DNA of 64,000 bases from Dipetalonema caudispina (lineage: Eukaryota; Nematoda; Chromadorea; Rhabditida; Onchocercidae): contig JABVXV010000303.1 in NCBI GenBank assembly GCA_013365325.1, positions 1 through 64,000 on the forward strand, in the 5' to 3' direction. Below are positions 15,701-28,196 of the stretch, piece by piece (within the stretch, counting starts at the first letter, position 1; each line of letters opens with the position of its first letter). Both the position numbers and the translations under genes were made by a program. The notes beneath the pieces are model-generated. The model saw nothing but the letters and a program-made list of their open reading frames with translations. It did no database searches and was not told the DNA's origin.

Positions 15701-18700
15701 TATCATTACGGTATAATTCTCTGTTGCTCTATTGTTTACGATTTGTTCCCTTTTCAGATTTTTCACCAAACTTGGAGATCAAGATTCAGCTATCCAGTTC
15801 TTAGTTCTTTCTCAGTGTCAACAGGTAAACTTCTAGAATTTTCTTGTTTAGGAAATAATGTTTGAAAATGTGGGATTTTGCAATTGGCTTGCAAAATTAA
15901 CACCATGAATTTGATTTACTTTAAATAATATATAATTAACAGTGTATTATGAGCCAGCGCTGTTTCTATTTTCTCTTGGAAATGGTGGGAACTGTTTCCA
16001 AACAAAATCTATCATCGAAATCTTCAAGAATGAGATTTCACAATATCAACCGTTTTGTTTAATCTATCCTTTGATTATTTTCGTTTCAGGAAGCGTTTCA
16101 TCTTGCAGAAGTGGAACAAAAAATGGATGTTTTTGCTGATGCTGTTGAAGATGACGGAACAGTGGATATATTTTTACAGTTGGCTGATTATTATGCAAAA
16201 AATATGAATCCACAGAAAACTGGTTTTTTTTACTACAAAGCTGGGCATTATTCGAAGGTTTTTCATTCATTTTTCTTCTTCGCAATAATTAGAAAAAAAA
16301 AGAATTGCAATCTCTTTTTCCCTATATTATTAGCTGATAGAAATGGAGAATTTATTTCTTCTATTCTAAAATTTGTAAATATGCGAATACCTCTTTCCCT
16401 TCTTCTTCCTTTCACCATTTTCACGATTTTATTACGTAGAAAACTCAAGTAGTTGGGTAATGTTTATCAAGAAACCAGAAAAATATGCCACAACAAAATG
16501 ACGAAATAGTTCTGATAGCTGTAATAAGAAAGATGATGGACTAAGAATTTGTTTCATTAATATTCTAGCTGTCAAATATTTCCTTTGTATATGAAAAAGA
16601 CAAAGTCTAAATTATAAATTATTTTAACATCCCACTTACAAAATAATTGTGATCAAATTTTGTAACATAAATCAAGCATTTCTTTTAAATGAATTTTAAC
16701 TAATTATTAGAGATAAATAGTGATTTATAGCAACCGATTAATTCACATCCGAATTTGTATAGATATAATTCCAGGCATTGGATTACTTGCTTACAAACGG
16801 TGAAGATACACAGGCAATGAATACAGCAATATTATGTGTAGTAGAAGCGCGTGATCCTGACCTAAATTCTCATTTGATTAACTATTTGCTTGGTGAAACT
16901 GATGGCATTGTTAAAGTATATTTTAAATTTACATGTTTTATTTTTTATTTTTTATCATGTTATTTCTTGTTTCCTTCTTTTCCTTTTAAAGTGATAGAAA
17001 ATCAAATCTTGCAATTAAGCGTATTATTTTCGAAGGGCAAGATACTTGTAAATTTAAGCTTTATTCCTGAATTTTGAAATCATGTCGAAGCCTTTTATAT
17101 TTGTTTACTGATTTATGGGAGAACGTGAGGATTTGATATTAGTTATCGATATTTCGAAATTATCCAAGCATTTCTTAAAATATAAGAAAAAATGATACAC
17201 TGTAATTTTCAAGTTTTTAGAATCCAAAATTCCTCTTTAAATACTATATTTCAATGAAAATGTACCGAGAAGCGGCGAAAACAGCAGTTGTAATAGCTAC
17301 CGAAGAGCAGACAAATGGTTCATATCGAATTGCACATAAGTTATTGTTTGGAATGTATCAAGAATTGCAGAATGAAAGAATCAAGGTGCCATTTGAGGTG
17401 CAAAATAATCTTATGTTACTACACAGTTATCTCATAATCAAGGTAAGCTTTGAATGGTGTTTTTTTTTTTTTCCTTGTTTCTAACAAGAATATTTTATTT
17501 TACAATATCGGCTATTGTATCATGAAAAAAATAGTATAATTTGAGATGCTTAAGTTATTTTATAACTTATTCAATAGGCTAATGTATTTATTTCGGAAAA
17601 TTCCAAAGCTGTTATCAAAATGGATTCTTGATATATTATTTAAATAAAAGAATGTTAAATTTACAGAAGACAAAAGATGACATTTGATCCTTTCGCTTTC
17701 TTTCTTTTTCAACATTTTATTTTTTTTTTTCCACATTACTTTTATCTATTGAAAATTTCTTCCTTTAACAATAAAACATTATCTTAAATTTAAATAGAGT
17801 TTGGTGAAACGTGGTGAACATATGAAAGCTGCACGTATGTTAATAAGAGTGGCCAATAGTATCAGCCATTTTCCAGCACGTTAGTAATTTATTATTATTT
17901 TGAATTCAAGAAAAAAAAAAAAGGAATGCTAATTATTAGAAAAATCAATAAATATGATATCATTCTTGAAATCAAACAATAACATAATTGAATTCATAAG
18001 AAGTTATACTATATTTACACAAGTGGTAACCAAAAAATTAAAAACTCTCTTTAACTTTCTTGCTTACCTCTTAATTTTGACTTTTTAAATGTTTTCCATT
18101 GCTAAAGCTATCTTACTCTTTTCCAAAAAAAAAAAAGGAAGATTTAGCAGAGAGATGGCAAATTACTATTCCTTGTAAAATATTATGTTTTACAGATGTT
18201 GTACCTATTCTTACAACTGCTGTTATTGAATGTACAAAAGCAGGCCTCAAACAGTCAGCATTTAAGTTTGCTGTGGAACTCTTAAAGGATTGCAATCGGA
18301 AAAGTATTAATGAGAAATATCGTAAGAAAATTGAAGCTATTGTAAGGTAACTTTGTTTAGTTTGAAAATAAAAGTAGAAGCTTAGCTTCTGAAGCAAAAA
18401 AAGAAAAAAAATAGTAATAATAATAATAATTGAATTATAAAATGAAATAGACTGACAAAAATTCGGATGTAATAAGCAAAATGATCAATCAATGGATAAC
18501 TTATAGGCAAATTGAATGTTTAAGATTATATGTACTTTTATTATGTTAAGGTGTATAATATCTTAGACGCAATAATTCTTCATTTCCCAAATATAATATT
18601 TCTTTGTTTACTTATAAATATTCCATGTTTCGTAGAAACATCATATCAACCCAAATGTAAACGCTTATAATTTGTTTGAATGAAAATTTAAATTTCAGGA

Positions 18701-20401
18701 AATCAGATAAATTACCAGATCCAGAAGAACCCAAGACATGTTGTCCGTATTGTGATAATCCAACGGAAGAATCGATACTTGTTTGCGCATCATGCAAAAA
18801 TTTGATTCCTTATTGCATTGTTACGGTGAGAATCGTATCTCAATTATCTCTAGTAAACATATCCAAAAATTGAAAAATTTTATTCGAATTTCGTATTTCA
18901 TGTAGAAATCTAACAGTGCTGATATTTTGCAGGGCTTACATTTGGTCACGAATAACTTTGCAGTATGTCCATCATGTGGCTTTCCTGGTTTTTATTCCGA
19001 ATTAAAAAGGTTAATCGTAATGGACTTTCTCATTTCATATTAAAACAAAAAAAAAGAGGAAGGAATGATGGTAAAATTTACCTGATTTCGTATTCAGATT
19101 TCATGAAATACTTCGATTAACTTCCAAAAATTCACTTGTGAATCCTTCAAAATTACAAAAAATACAGATTACCAGCTAAGAATTTTTATTTACTTTCAAC
19201 AAATACTTTCGAAATAGTCAGACGTTGTTTAACTCCGTCGTCTTTAGGATTTATTTCCCATTTAAATAGTTTAAAAATTTCTTAACATTACAAAATTTTG
19301 CTTTTGAAATTATTTGTATAAATTCTCCTTTATCATGCATCGTTTGAATTGAGAGATCTGTGTGAAGCAATAAAATTATTAAGTATTTGGAGCATTATTT
19401 CATTCTTCATTATCTAAAAATATTTATTAAATTATGAATTAGCTCACTGAGAGTCAAGAATAGAAATGATGAATGAACAGTTTTTGATGAAGTGCTTTCA
19501 ATGCTAATTTGAAATATATTCATCTGTTACATGTTTTTTAATTAATGATCATCAAAAAAGCTATTAGAGTAAACTTTAGAATGAATTAAATAGGAATTAA
19601 ATAAATTAACCTATAATAGCCTAAAGGAAAGCAATATAATATTGTAAAACTTTGAACTAAAATGGACGACTGAACAAATACGATGATGAGTTTGTACTGA
19701 ATTTCCATCGTCCCATGTTAATAATAATTTATAAGTCATAATAGTGTTAGGGATTGAAGAAATGGAAATTTAATCTTTAACAAAACAAATAGCTTGTATG
19801 GTTTCTTGCTTTCATCGTAGAATGAATTCTGATCGTAATCATCATATTCATTAAAATATTTGTATAATTCTAGGGAAAATCCTTTTTGACCTTATATTTT
19901 GGCTTTCTTTTCCATTACCAAAGTTCAATGTTATCGATATAAATGCATTTTATAAAAAGCAAACTTATCAAATTTAGTTAGCTAAATTAGGAATTTCGTG
20001 GTCCATCCATAGAAATGACAATCCTTATAAATTCAACGATACCACGAATTGCAGTAAATATCACAACAAATCCAACTTATTTTCTTGTTTCGAAGTTTCA
20101 ACTAGAAATTTTCACTCCTCTAAATTATTCCCAATCGATTTTTTTTGTAGTACTGCTAAGCATAGCATTTGTGTTTATGTTTAAATTGCATCGATTAAAA
20201 AAGAAGAAAGGAATTTTTCTTAATTTGACTTGAAGGGAATTATCCATTTCATCCCCAATGATAATGAGATTATATTGATATTTAATTAATTTCAGGCTCG
20301 AGGATGAAGAAGAAGATTGTCCAATGTGTGGTGACAAACTTAGCGATGTGAAATTAGTGGATGATGTGAAGCAATTTTTAATAAATGATAAAAAAAATTG
20401 A
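6713..20401 (+). CDS. dyf-2: Intraflagellar transport protein WDR19/IFT144 (DYF-2)
   Basis: Core subunit of the IFT-A complex, which drives retrograde transport and membrane-protein entry in cilia; nematode cilia occur only in sensory neurons. 36 phase-consistent exons encode 1351 residues (human about 1342): 6713-6718, 6904-6992, 7304-7369, 7675-7806, 7977-8075, 8513-8729, 9106-9218, 9475-9556, 9754-9845, 10079-10149, 10713-10885, 10980-11097, 11415-11521, 11652-11777, 11967-12164, 12418-12523, 13083-13249, 13364-13401, 13557-13654, 13761-13933, 14142-14251, 14391-14463, 14602-14672, 14865-14940, 15041-15123, 15270-15372, 15493-15620, 15758-15824, 16090-16257, 16775-16915, 17221-17442, 17798-17879, 18196-18346, 18699-18825, 18933-19009, 20296-20401. 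The N-terminal half is WD40 propellers (blocks such as [12 protein letters not shown], and MNNRAW near residue 410). The rest is TPR-like helical repeats ([22 protein letters not shown]). CxxC zinc-ribbon pairs (CPYC/CASC, CPSC, CPMC) end the protein. The first coding exon is only ATGAAA. Exons 7/8 and 15/16 are the least certain joins. Confidence 0.95.
19010..20295 (+). other. Large last intron of dyf-2
   Basis: At 1286 bases this is the longest intron of the gene; most others are 60-600 bases. It separates the final zinc-ribbon exon from the rest. It is AT-rich and contains the ATG-initiated frame at 20015-20233, annotated separately. Confidence 0.8.
20015..20233 (+). CDS. Candidate nested membrane microprotein, 72 residues
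   Basis: An ATG-started, single-exon frame lies inside the last dyf-2 intron on the same strand. I do not recognise it. It has three N-glycosylation sequons (NST at 6, NIT at 15, NYS at 37). A hydrophobic segment follows (residues 41-56, [16 protein letters not shown]), then a strongly basic stop-transfer run (KLHRLKKKK). The order glycosylatable N-terminus, membrane segment, basic end fits a type III single-pass topology with a short cytosolic tail. The bases TCCATAG just before the ATG could act as a splice acceptor. The AT-rich setting makes hydrophobic chance frames likely, so this is a candidate only. Confidence 0.3.
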   Translation: MTILINSTIPRIAVNITTNPTYFLVSKFQLEIFTPLNYSQSIFFVVLLSIAFVFMFKLHRLKKKKGIFLNLT

Positions 20402-20687
20402 AAATTCATAAGAATTAAGAAAACGTGATCTCGTTTTTCGTGATTTAATTTTCAATATTAAATGAGAATGTATTTTACTTATAGATTGCTCTTTTCAGTT
20501 CAAAAAAAAAAAAAAAAATTGATAAAAATCTAATCATTAAAAGAGAAGGCAAACATTTACGTGATAACACAAACCATGAAACCATGATTACATGTTAAAA
20601 TTTGAAATTGATAAGTATAATTCTTGTAAACTTCAATATTAACAGCTCTCAACAAATCATTTCGTAACGTAACACATCATTAATTAA

Positions 20688-21580
20688 TTAATCTTCAAGG
20701 AATAGTTCCTTCACCAACAGCTCATTAGCACATTGCTCACCAGACAATCTCTTTGCCTAAATGAAGAAAATATAGAAATATATGGAGTAGATTGACAATT
20801 ACGTATATGTACATTAAAAAATATGGTAAAATATTTGATGTTATTAAAATTTTACTTTAAATTTCATTTTAGAAATGATAACAATGTTTCATTTTGTACA
20901 ATTAGTATTGTTTTATTAAGTGAGATTTAAGGATCAGTCTCATCTAAAAAAAAAAAAAAAAAAGGAAAAGAAAGTTGAACCTTATTATTATAATCCAATA
21001 ATGTGGGAATTTCTTTCAGTTTAAATCTTTCATCAGTTCGAAATGCATTTGTTTGATCTTTCCAGCTAAAATTGCCATAATTAAAGATAGTAATTAACAT
21101 TAAATGACAATTAATTACAAATGTTTTATTCAAATGAGCGTAGCAAATATAAAATAAATCAGAAATTCTCTTTGAAAAAAAAAAGAAAGTTTTTTTTTTT
21201 TTTTTTTTTTTTTGAAAAAAGATTTAAGAATTGTTATTATCTGAATGAAAAATAAAAGAAAAATTTACTATGTGCGTAATCCGACACTACATTCGATAAA
21301 TGTAAAATCTGTATCCGTATCACCAGATGATACAATTTCTTCGATAACTTTCTCAATTATTGGTTCCGCTAAAATAAGCATTAGATTTAAATTTTCAAAT
21401 TTTTAGAAAAATGAAAAAAAAAAAAAAAAAGAAAGAAAAGAAACCTTGAACACAATCTGGACACCAACTTTTACCATCATCTTTTGAGCCGGTAAACAAA
21501 ATAACGGTACGACATTTGAGATCTTTTAACAATGTATTCAATTCATTCAAATTTTCAGCTTTCTTTCGATTAAATATCAT
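20688..21580 (-). CDS. Thioredoxin-like TXNDC17 (TRP14)
   Basis: Small cytosolic thioredoxin-related oxidoreductase; in other animals it reduces disulfides such as cystine and peroxidised protein targets using thioredoxin reductase. Exons 21580-21445, 21368-21269, 21065-20981 and 20756-20688 encode 129 residues (human 123). The block FTGSKDDGKSWCPDC is diagnostic, with active-site cysteines 40 and 43 in WCPDC. The YWKD motif and the KEIPTLL cis-proline region follow in order, and the end (LFLED) matches the family tail. A TTTTTTTAG directly before the ATG could be a trans-splice acceptor. The gene converges on dyf-2, with 286 bases between the stop codons. Confidence 0.95.
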
Positions 21581-23407
21581 CTAAAAAAATCCAAGCATAA
21601 ACTTTTTAAAATGGATAAACTTTAAATGATAGAAATATTAATTTTAGTTACAATTGGAAAATATCAAAAAATTTTTTAAAATAAACATTCATATATCAAA
21701 TAATCGAAGATTTAGAATTTTTAAATTTTAAACTTCTAGTGAAACTTTCGATACTTTTTATTCGCTTAAGTTTACATCATTATAAATTTTCAATAAAAAC
21801 AGTCAGAGAAGTAAATGAATAGAAAAAGAGAGGGGAAAGGTAAAATGAAAATGTTTAGATTTTGACAAAATTTGTTTGTTTATTTATTTTAAAATTTAAC
21901 AAATTAGATTATGATATCATATTATACCTATTGCAATAATTATTTTATTAGCTAATTCGGTAATATTAGCAATATTTTGCATTATAATGTAACATTTTCA
22001 ACAATCATTATTGCAATCCTAATCTTCTAACCTTTCACCCTTTGTTAAACATTTCCTACCAATCAATAACTGTTGATTGAATTATATTCACTTTCTCTTT
22101 TTTTTTTTTTTTTTTTTTGTTCTATCTTAATGACTAAAAATTTGATATCATTAATAGATAATTTAATATCATTACTTAAAAGTAGCATAAGTAAATTATT
22201 AATTATTGATGCTAACAATAAAATACAATAATGTGTATGGAATGAAAAATTGAAAACTTCCATATTAAATTTTACTTTGTTGTAAAAAAAAAAAAAAACT
22301 TTCTTCATAAGACCAAATATAATCGATATTTATTTTCGAATACTATAGAAGTTGTATAAGTTCACTTTTACTTTTTTTTTTTCGTCAAAAAATTGAATGA
22401 AATAAGATGAACTTTCTATTTAACTACTATATTATTAATATGCTAATTTATACTACGCTTTCCGAAAATTTCATCGGAAAATGGAACTAAAAAATTTAAG
22501 AAAAAAAATATTACTGGATAAAAAGCGAAAATAAGATTTAGAAATTAAGTGCTGTCAAAAATTCGACAATTTACGAGTAGGATAAAATGAATGATATTAC
22601 TTACGGTAATATTAGATTAAATAATTTGATTATATTAATAGGTTATTTATCAATGATTTGATTATATTTAGATTATTTATGCATGATTTGATTGTACTTT
22701 TGTGATCTAATAACCTAATTGTATTATAGGTTATAGGTTATCTATTCATGAAAAATAAATTTAATCAAATTAAGCACACTGAATACTTTGATTGGCGTAT
22801 TAGAAATGTTATGATGGACAAAAACGATCGATGGTTTATCATCCAATATCATAAACATGGATAGGAATAGTTATCTAGTAATATTAAACTGAAATCATCT
22901 TTAAAGCTAATATAAATCCAGAAAAATTCCATATCGATAAGATATATCAATTAATAATGGGAATATTATCAAAAAAAAAAAAAAAAATTTTTTTTAAATG
23001 AACAAATATAGTTGACCGATTAGAGCATCGGAAGGGGAAAAAATTAAAAAAAAAAAAAAAACATATATCAAAAATTTATTATCAAATAATGGAAGCATAT
23101 TTTTATCATTGTTATATAATAAAAATAAATAAATAAATAATTTTGAATAAAACATACAATAAAAATGTAAACATTAGAAAAAAACAAAACTTTTTAGATG
23201 TAATCATCGAAAAGAGATGAAAGAAAAAAAGAAAAATAAAAAAAAAAAGAAAAATTAGAAGAATAATTTTTCAATAAATAAATTCAATTTTACATTCTTT
23301 TCTTATCATCTATTTAATTTACAAAGTATATTGTACAGTATATGGTATAAAATGGGAAATATAAAATTTAAAAATGAATTTATATAGTGAAATTTTTTGT
23401 TGCAAAT
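21581..23407. other. AT-rich intergenic region
   Basis: No exon was recognised. It holds numerous A or T runs (near 22098, 22281, 22971, 23048 and 23224) and a degenerate tandem repeat at 22618-22705 built from ATTTGATTATATT-like units about 36 bases apart. It should contain the 5' flank of TXNDC17 and the 3' untranslated region of the next minus-strand gene. Confidence 0.6.
22618..22705. repeat. Degenerate tandem repeat, about 36-base unit
   Basis: The core ATTTGATTATATT followed by GGTTATTTAT or GATTATTTAT recurs about two and a half times, with substitutions, ending in ATTTGATTGTACTT. Confidence 0.5.
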
Positions 23408-24472
23408 TCATTGAAGTTGTTCAATGGAATTATGACGTTCAGCAACACTCAAATCAATATCTTTCGGTCCGATAGTTGGAATTAATTTTAGTAAATTTTT
23501 CTTTTTCGCATATTCCATTAATGCATTATGCGCACTAATACCCAATCCAACACGATTCGCTGTTCTTGCTAACCAATGAGTGCTATAAGTAAGATTTTTT
23601 TCAATTATTTTGAAAATAAATTTTTTATCATATTCAGTAGAAAAATCAATATATTTAATTATTCATTATAATTTCGAATGTTTAATTTCAATTTTTATTT
23701 TTCCTCATTTGAAATGTAAAATGTTTGATTTTCCAAAAATAACTATAATGAAGTTTAATTTTGCAAAAAAAAAAAAAAAAAACTTTCACAAACAAAATAA
23801 AAAAAAGTAATCAAAACAAATTTAAGCAGATAAACTAAAAGAGTAATTCAAAATATTTTGAAACATATAATTTAAAACGTATCAATTGAATGATTAATGT
23901 TTCATTCGTAATTTTTTTTTTTTTTTTAAATCAGAAATTAATTATGTATGATTACATCAAATACATGAAAAAAAAAAAAAAAAAAAAAGGAAAAAAAAAA
24001 CAAATAAATGAAAGAAATTAAATTTGGAAAAATAAAAGTTTTAAAAAATTTTTGAACAAATTAATTGCAAAAGAAGATAAGATATTCACCTGCTAGTAAC
24101 AGCTTCTGTAACACTTTTCAATCGACGAACATGAATAATGGTGATAAGTGATAAGGCTAATGAACAACAATTGATAACAGCTGGAAGAATTAGAAGAGCA
24201 AATATCCAAAAATAATACTGCTCAGCTGCTTCCAAACATGATTGAACTAAAAGTTTTACAAATGCAACAAAAGCAATTGTCAATATTTGAGAATAAGAAA
24301 AATAATAATGAAATTAGCTAATATAATTTATTGAAGTTAATCAAAAAAATGACAAAAATATTCTCATTCTTTCACTCAACAATAAATAAAGATGACTGTT
24401 AGAGCTATTATCAAATTTTAAATTACATTGTGAAGATAAGTTTTTATTGTATTATGTATTTTTATATTTGCA

Positions 24473-24507
<35 letters not shown>

Positions 24508-24682
24508 ATAAATATATTTTGTGATTTACGAATCGATAGATAGTACTTTATTTCATACATCACCAGATAATCATTACTCGTTCAGACTAAACAGATAGAT
24601 AATACTTACAATTAAGAAGTGAAACTACAGAAATATTTGAAGTAGAATTATTTGTAGAACTAAAGAACCCAAAATTAATCAT
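23408..24682 (-). CDS. Small single-pass membrane protein, 134 residues
   Basis: I do not recognise the family. Exons 24682-24610, 24246-24090 and 23582-23408 join with matching phases (1, then 2) and good GTAAGT and GTGAAT donors. An in-frame TAA directly before the ATG fixes the start. Residues 1-34 are Ser/Asn-rich with sequons at N12 (NST) and N16 (NIS) and carry no signal peptide. Residues 35-62 form one long hydrophobic segment (YYFWIFALLILPAVINCC and on), followed by HVRRLK. The remaining tail is polar and helical, with AHNALMEYAKKK near the middle and SVAERHN near the end. This predicts a type III protein, N-terminus outside and tail inside. It sits between TXNDC17 and OSGEP on the same strand. 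Existence is fairly sure; function is unknown. Confidence 0.75.
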
Positions 24683-25259
24683 TTAGCATAATCGGATAGA
24701 GAGAGAGAAACACAATGCAGAGCTTGTTTCTATTAAATAATGACAAAAACTGCACGGTTCAACTGCTTATACACACTAATAGTGAATAATTAAGTTGCAT
24801 TTTAATGCCAAATTTGCATTAGTTTAAAGATAAACGGATAAATCTATGCAAAATAAAGAAGTATTTTAGGATCATATTACTTTAATATGAGATGAAGAAG
24901 ATAGAGATGTATTTGAATGGTCCACTTCAAATGTCTTCATAAGTAATTAGCCAAAATAGAAGAAAGGAGGGAAACGGATTATCAGAAAACTATTAGCGAT
25001 CAGTTCGATAGCAATCTCACCTAACAAACCATCTGATTTTGAACAGAAATGAGATGAATTTCAGCAGACTGAAGGTTCCACTCTAATCATTTTAAAGCTT
25101 ACCAATAATATAATTAATATAAAAAGAATTTATGCAAGTCATGTTGCAAGAAAATCTCTTTCCGAGAAATGATTGAAATCAAAAAATCGAGTTCAGATAA
25201 CACATTAACAAACATATTTAATTCCTGAGATGATCATCGACGATCCATCCACAATCAAA
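24683..25259. other. Gap between the membrane protein gene and OSGEP
   Basis: No exon was seen. On the minus strand it begins with the 3' untranslated region of OSGEP and then becomes the promoter region of the small membrane protein. It includes an ATTAAA about 40 bases after the OSGEP stop. Confidence 0.5.
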
Positions 25260-27264
25260 TCAGTTGCGCCAGATAACATGGACTTGATCTGTTCGAAAAC
25301 GTTGCGTAGTGGTACACTCTTCAAGAGCAACTACCATTTTTGCATTTGCCATATGCCAACCAACTTGAGCAATCATTGCACCGTTATCAATACAGAATCT
25401 TTCATCTGTCGCAAACAGTTTCGCACCCCTAAAGAAATTAAACTCAAAAATTTCTTGTCTGCATATTTCATTTCGAAATACTTTCTTAATCATCCGTATA
25501 TTTCATTCCTACAATCCAATACAATCATTTCATTTGAAATGAATATTTCACCATAATCAACTGCTTACCGCTCTTCCGCCATAATTGACATCATCGTTTG
25601 AAGACGTTTATTGGAACCAACACCACCCACAACTAATACTTCGTTACTACCACAATGTGCCATCGCTCTTTCTGTGATTTCTACTAGCATAGCGAATATT
25701 GTTTCCTGAGAAGGAATTTTTAATAGTCCATAAAATTTAAAAGAAGTATTTTTAACGAAGCGTATAAGTTTAATGACAAATTTCCTAAAAAACATTATAC
25801 GTTGTAAATTTCGCTTTGAAAATTAATCCATTAATTCCAGAATAAAACAATTTTATTATTACTTGAGCAAAAGTTCTATATGAAAGTAAATAAAACTTCA
25901 ATAATTCTTCCTTATAATTACATAAGGTTCTACTAACCTGCAAAGAGAAACAAAGATCAGCTGCAGTACATTCACCAGTTCGAATCATTTGCAAACCTTT
26001 GTGTTCAACATAGGAAAGTATACCGGAAAGTGATAAATCCATTCCTTTTACTGTATACGGTAGAACGATAAGTTTTTTTCCATCCAAGGCAAGTTGTTCC
26101 AAATTGTAAGCCGGAAACGGATCATTTGGAAGGTCCACTAATCGCGCAAATCTGAAAAGGCATAACTAATTTCATGTGCCATTCCAAAATTTATTGTAAG
26201 CAAGAAATATAATTAAAAATTAACAGCAGCTAAAATTTTTAGAAAGAATTTAATTAATATAGAAAAGGGATGAAATTAAACATACCTATCCAAGCAATTA
26301 CCAACAGCAATATCTAATGTTTCACCAAATATCCTATAGCGTTGATTGGAATAACTGATAACCTAAAAAAAAAAAAGAAGAAAATCAATCCAGTGATATT
26401 ATTTTCATTAAATTTAAAATAAAATGTGAAAGGAAATTAGCTAGATAATAGTACATACCTGAGTATTACCTCCACTGACATATAACACCACTGGATTTTC
26501 AGCTTTCGTAATAAGACGCCCCATTTCAATATGACCAATACAATGATTCACTGGGTAAAGTGGGATCGACCATAACTGCGATAATGTACGTGCTACGATT
26601 GCACCAACTTGTAATGGAGCACCCATTCCCGGTCCTTTTGTGTAAGCAATTCCATCAATTTCATTTTGTGGATTCTAAAGAAAAGTCTTAATATAATATA
26701 TTAACTAACGTCAACTGTCGATCATACTTATAAAATGTGATACACTACTTCCAATTCAAATATAATCGATGCACAGAACTTTTTGTCGAGCCTTTCATTA
26801 ATAGCTAATCTAAAAATTTTGATTAACAAGCTAGTCAAACCAGTAAATACTACTTATGCAACAATACATGCTTTCGATATTTAACAGTAATGATGATACA
26901 AAATACAAAAATTTTGGACGATATGTAATTTTATGTAAATTATTGTACAATGAAATAATATTTACTTTGATATTGGCTTGTTGTAAAGCATCAATAACAA
27001 TGCGAACAACATTTTGCCTATGATGTGCTGCTGTTTCGGGTGGTCGAAATCCTTGGCCAAGTGGAGCGTGATAAGTAGCCCGAGGATTTGATAATACCTA
27101 CGTATAAATGCATAAATACATACCACACAAAAATTAACATAATCATCAAAATTACGCACAATGAAGGTTAATAATAATATGTAAAAATTAGATACCATGC
27201 CATCACGAACAATCCCAACACCAATTTTATTAGCGCTGCTTTCAATTCCCAATATGCAAACCAT
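25260..27264 (-). CDS. KEOPS subunit OSGEP/Kae1, tRNA threonylcarbamoyltransferase
   Basis: Catalytic subunit of the KEOPS complex. It transfers threonylcarbamoyl from threonylcarbamoyl-AMP to adenosine 37 of ANN-decoding tRNAs (t6A). Exons 27264-27196, 27097-26966, 26674-26459, 26362-26286, 26151-25938, 25705-25569 and 25428-25260 give 337 residues (human 335). The ASKHA-fold ATPase motifs are all present: [12 protein letters not shown] at the start, [11 protein letters not shown], the metal-binding pair H111/H115 in [14 protein letters not shown] and, near the C-terminus, [11 protein letters not shown] with the metal ligand D296. It lacks a mitochondrial presequence, so it is the cytosolic/nuclear paralogue rather than OSGEPL1. 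A TTTATTTTAG about 55 bases before the ATG may be a spliced-leader acceptor. Confidence 0.97.
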
Positions 27265-27856
27265 AATTTATACGTCAACAAAATCGATCCAACTTCAACA
27301 ATTGTTCTGCTTTCTAAAATAAATAAACAAAGACTTTTGTTGCTGTATTAAACGAAATTTCTCAACGTAAAATATTTTTAAAATACGTGTTGATAAAACT
27401 TTTTCAAAAAAGGAAATTATAATGTAACCAAGGGATTCAATATTAATAAGAGCATTCATTTTTATTAACATAAAAGAGAGCTATTTGCAAATAGTCTCAT
27501 TAATTACCTAAATATCATAAATATTATGATTTATTACCTAATTTCAAAGTATTCCATTGATAAAGCATTCGATAATAAAACAAAAACACTTAGAACTGTG
27601 ACAAAAAAAGGAAAAAAAAAAAACATTAGCCATCATCAACATGTTCATACAAAACTTTTTATAAATCCATATTTGTGTTTTTTAAAATTGAACAGATTTA
27701 AGCAAAACAGATGATAGAAGTTAAATCTATTAAAAAGGACAAACTGCCTCTCTTAACCTATCCTTTATTTTTTATTTTAAACTACTTAAAACAAAAGTTA
27801 ACGTTTTTTTATTTTCAATCCTTCTGGCACTTCTGTGGAAGTATAACGATTTATTC
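27265..27856. other. Gap upstream of OSGEP
   Basis: AT-rich sequence without a clear exon. It lies between OSGEP and the LYR-motif gene on the same strand. At 27790-27835 a minus-strand frame encodes a short basic peptide ending KIKKR, which could be an alternative last exon of the LYR gene. Its phase does not fit the donor I chose. Confidence 0.4.
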
Positions 27857-28196
27857 CTATTCATATGAATATCTTGATGTTGAATGAAATACCTTTAAAT
27901 TACGACATCGAATTTTCTTAAGTTATTTCCAATCAATAGAAGAAAATCACTTTTAAATTAATATAACTAATGGGCAGCAATTAATTAACGATAAGAATCT
28001 CTCATGAAATATTGAAAAAATGAAAGAAATTCAAAACCTGTCGAAGTTTTTCGGCTTTTTTACCGGTAGCTTTCTTATTGAGAAAAAATTCTCGATAAAC
28101 TCGTTCGCAGAAATATTCCTTATCCGAGTAAACGAAATTATCGGCTTTTCGTAAAATTTGTTTATAGAGTGATAAAATTAACAAACGGTTATTCAT
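27857..28196 (-). CDS. LYR-motif mitochondrial protein, MIURF/AltMIEF1-like
   Basis: Exon 1 (28196-28038, 53 residues) is secure. It carries an LYR-type motif (LSLYKQILRK, residues 8-17, with LYK in place of LYR) and a YSDKEYF...YREF block near residues 23-37. In that order and spacing these best match the 70-residue human protein encoded by the MIEF1 upstream frame, which helps assemble the mitochondrial ribosome. LYRM4/LYRM2-like proteins fit less well. A TTTCTTTCAG about 35 bases before the ATG looks like a trans-splice or intron acceptor. The C-terminus is uncertain: the in-phase continuation is 27916-27857, giving about 72 residues, but its acceptor (ACTTAAG) is weak. LYR proteins bind acyl carrier protein in the matrix; that is family knowledge and is not visible here. 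Confidence 0.65.
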
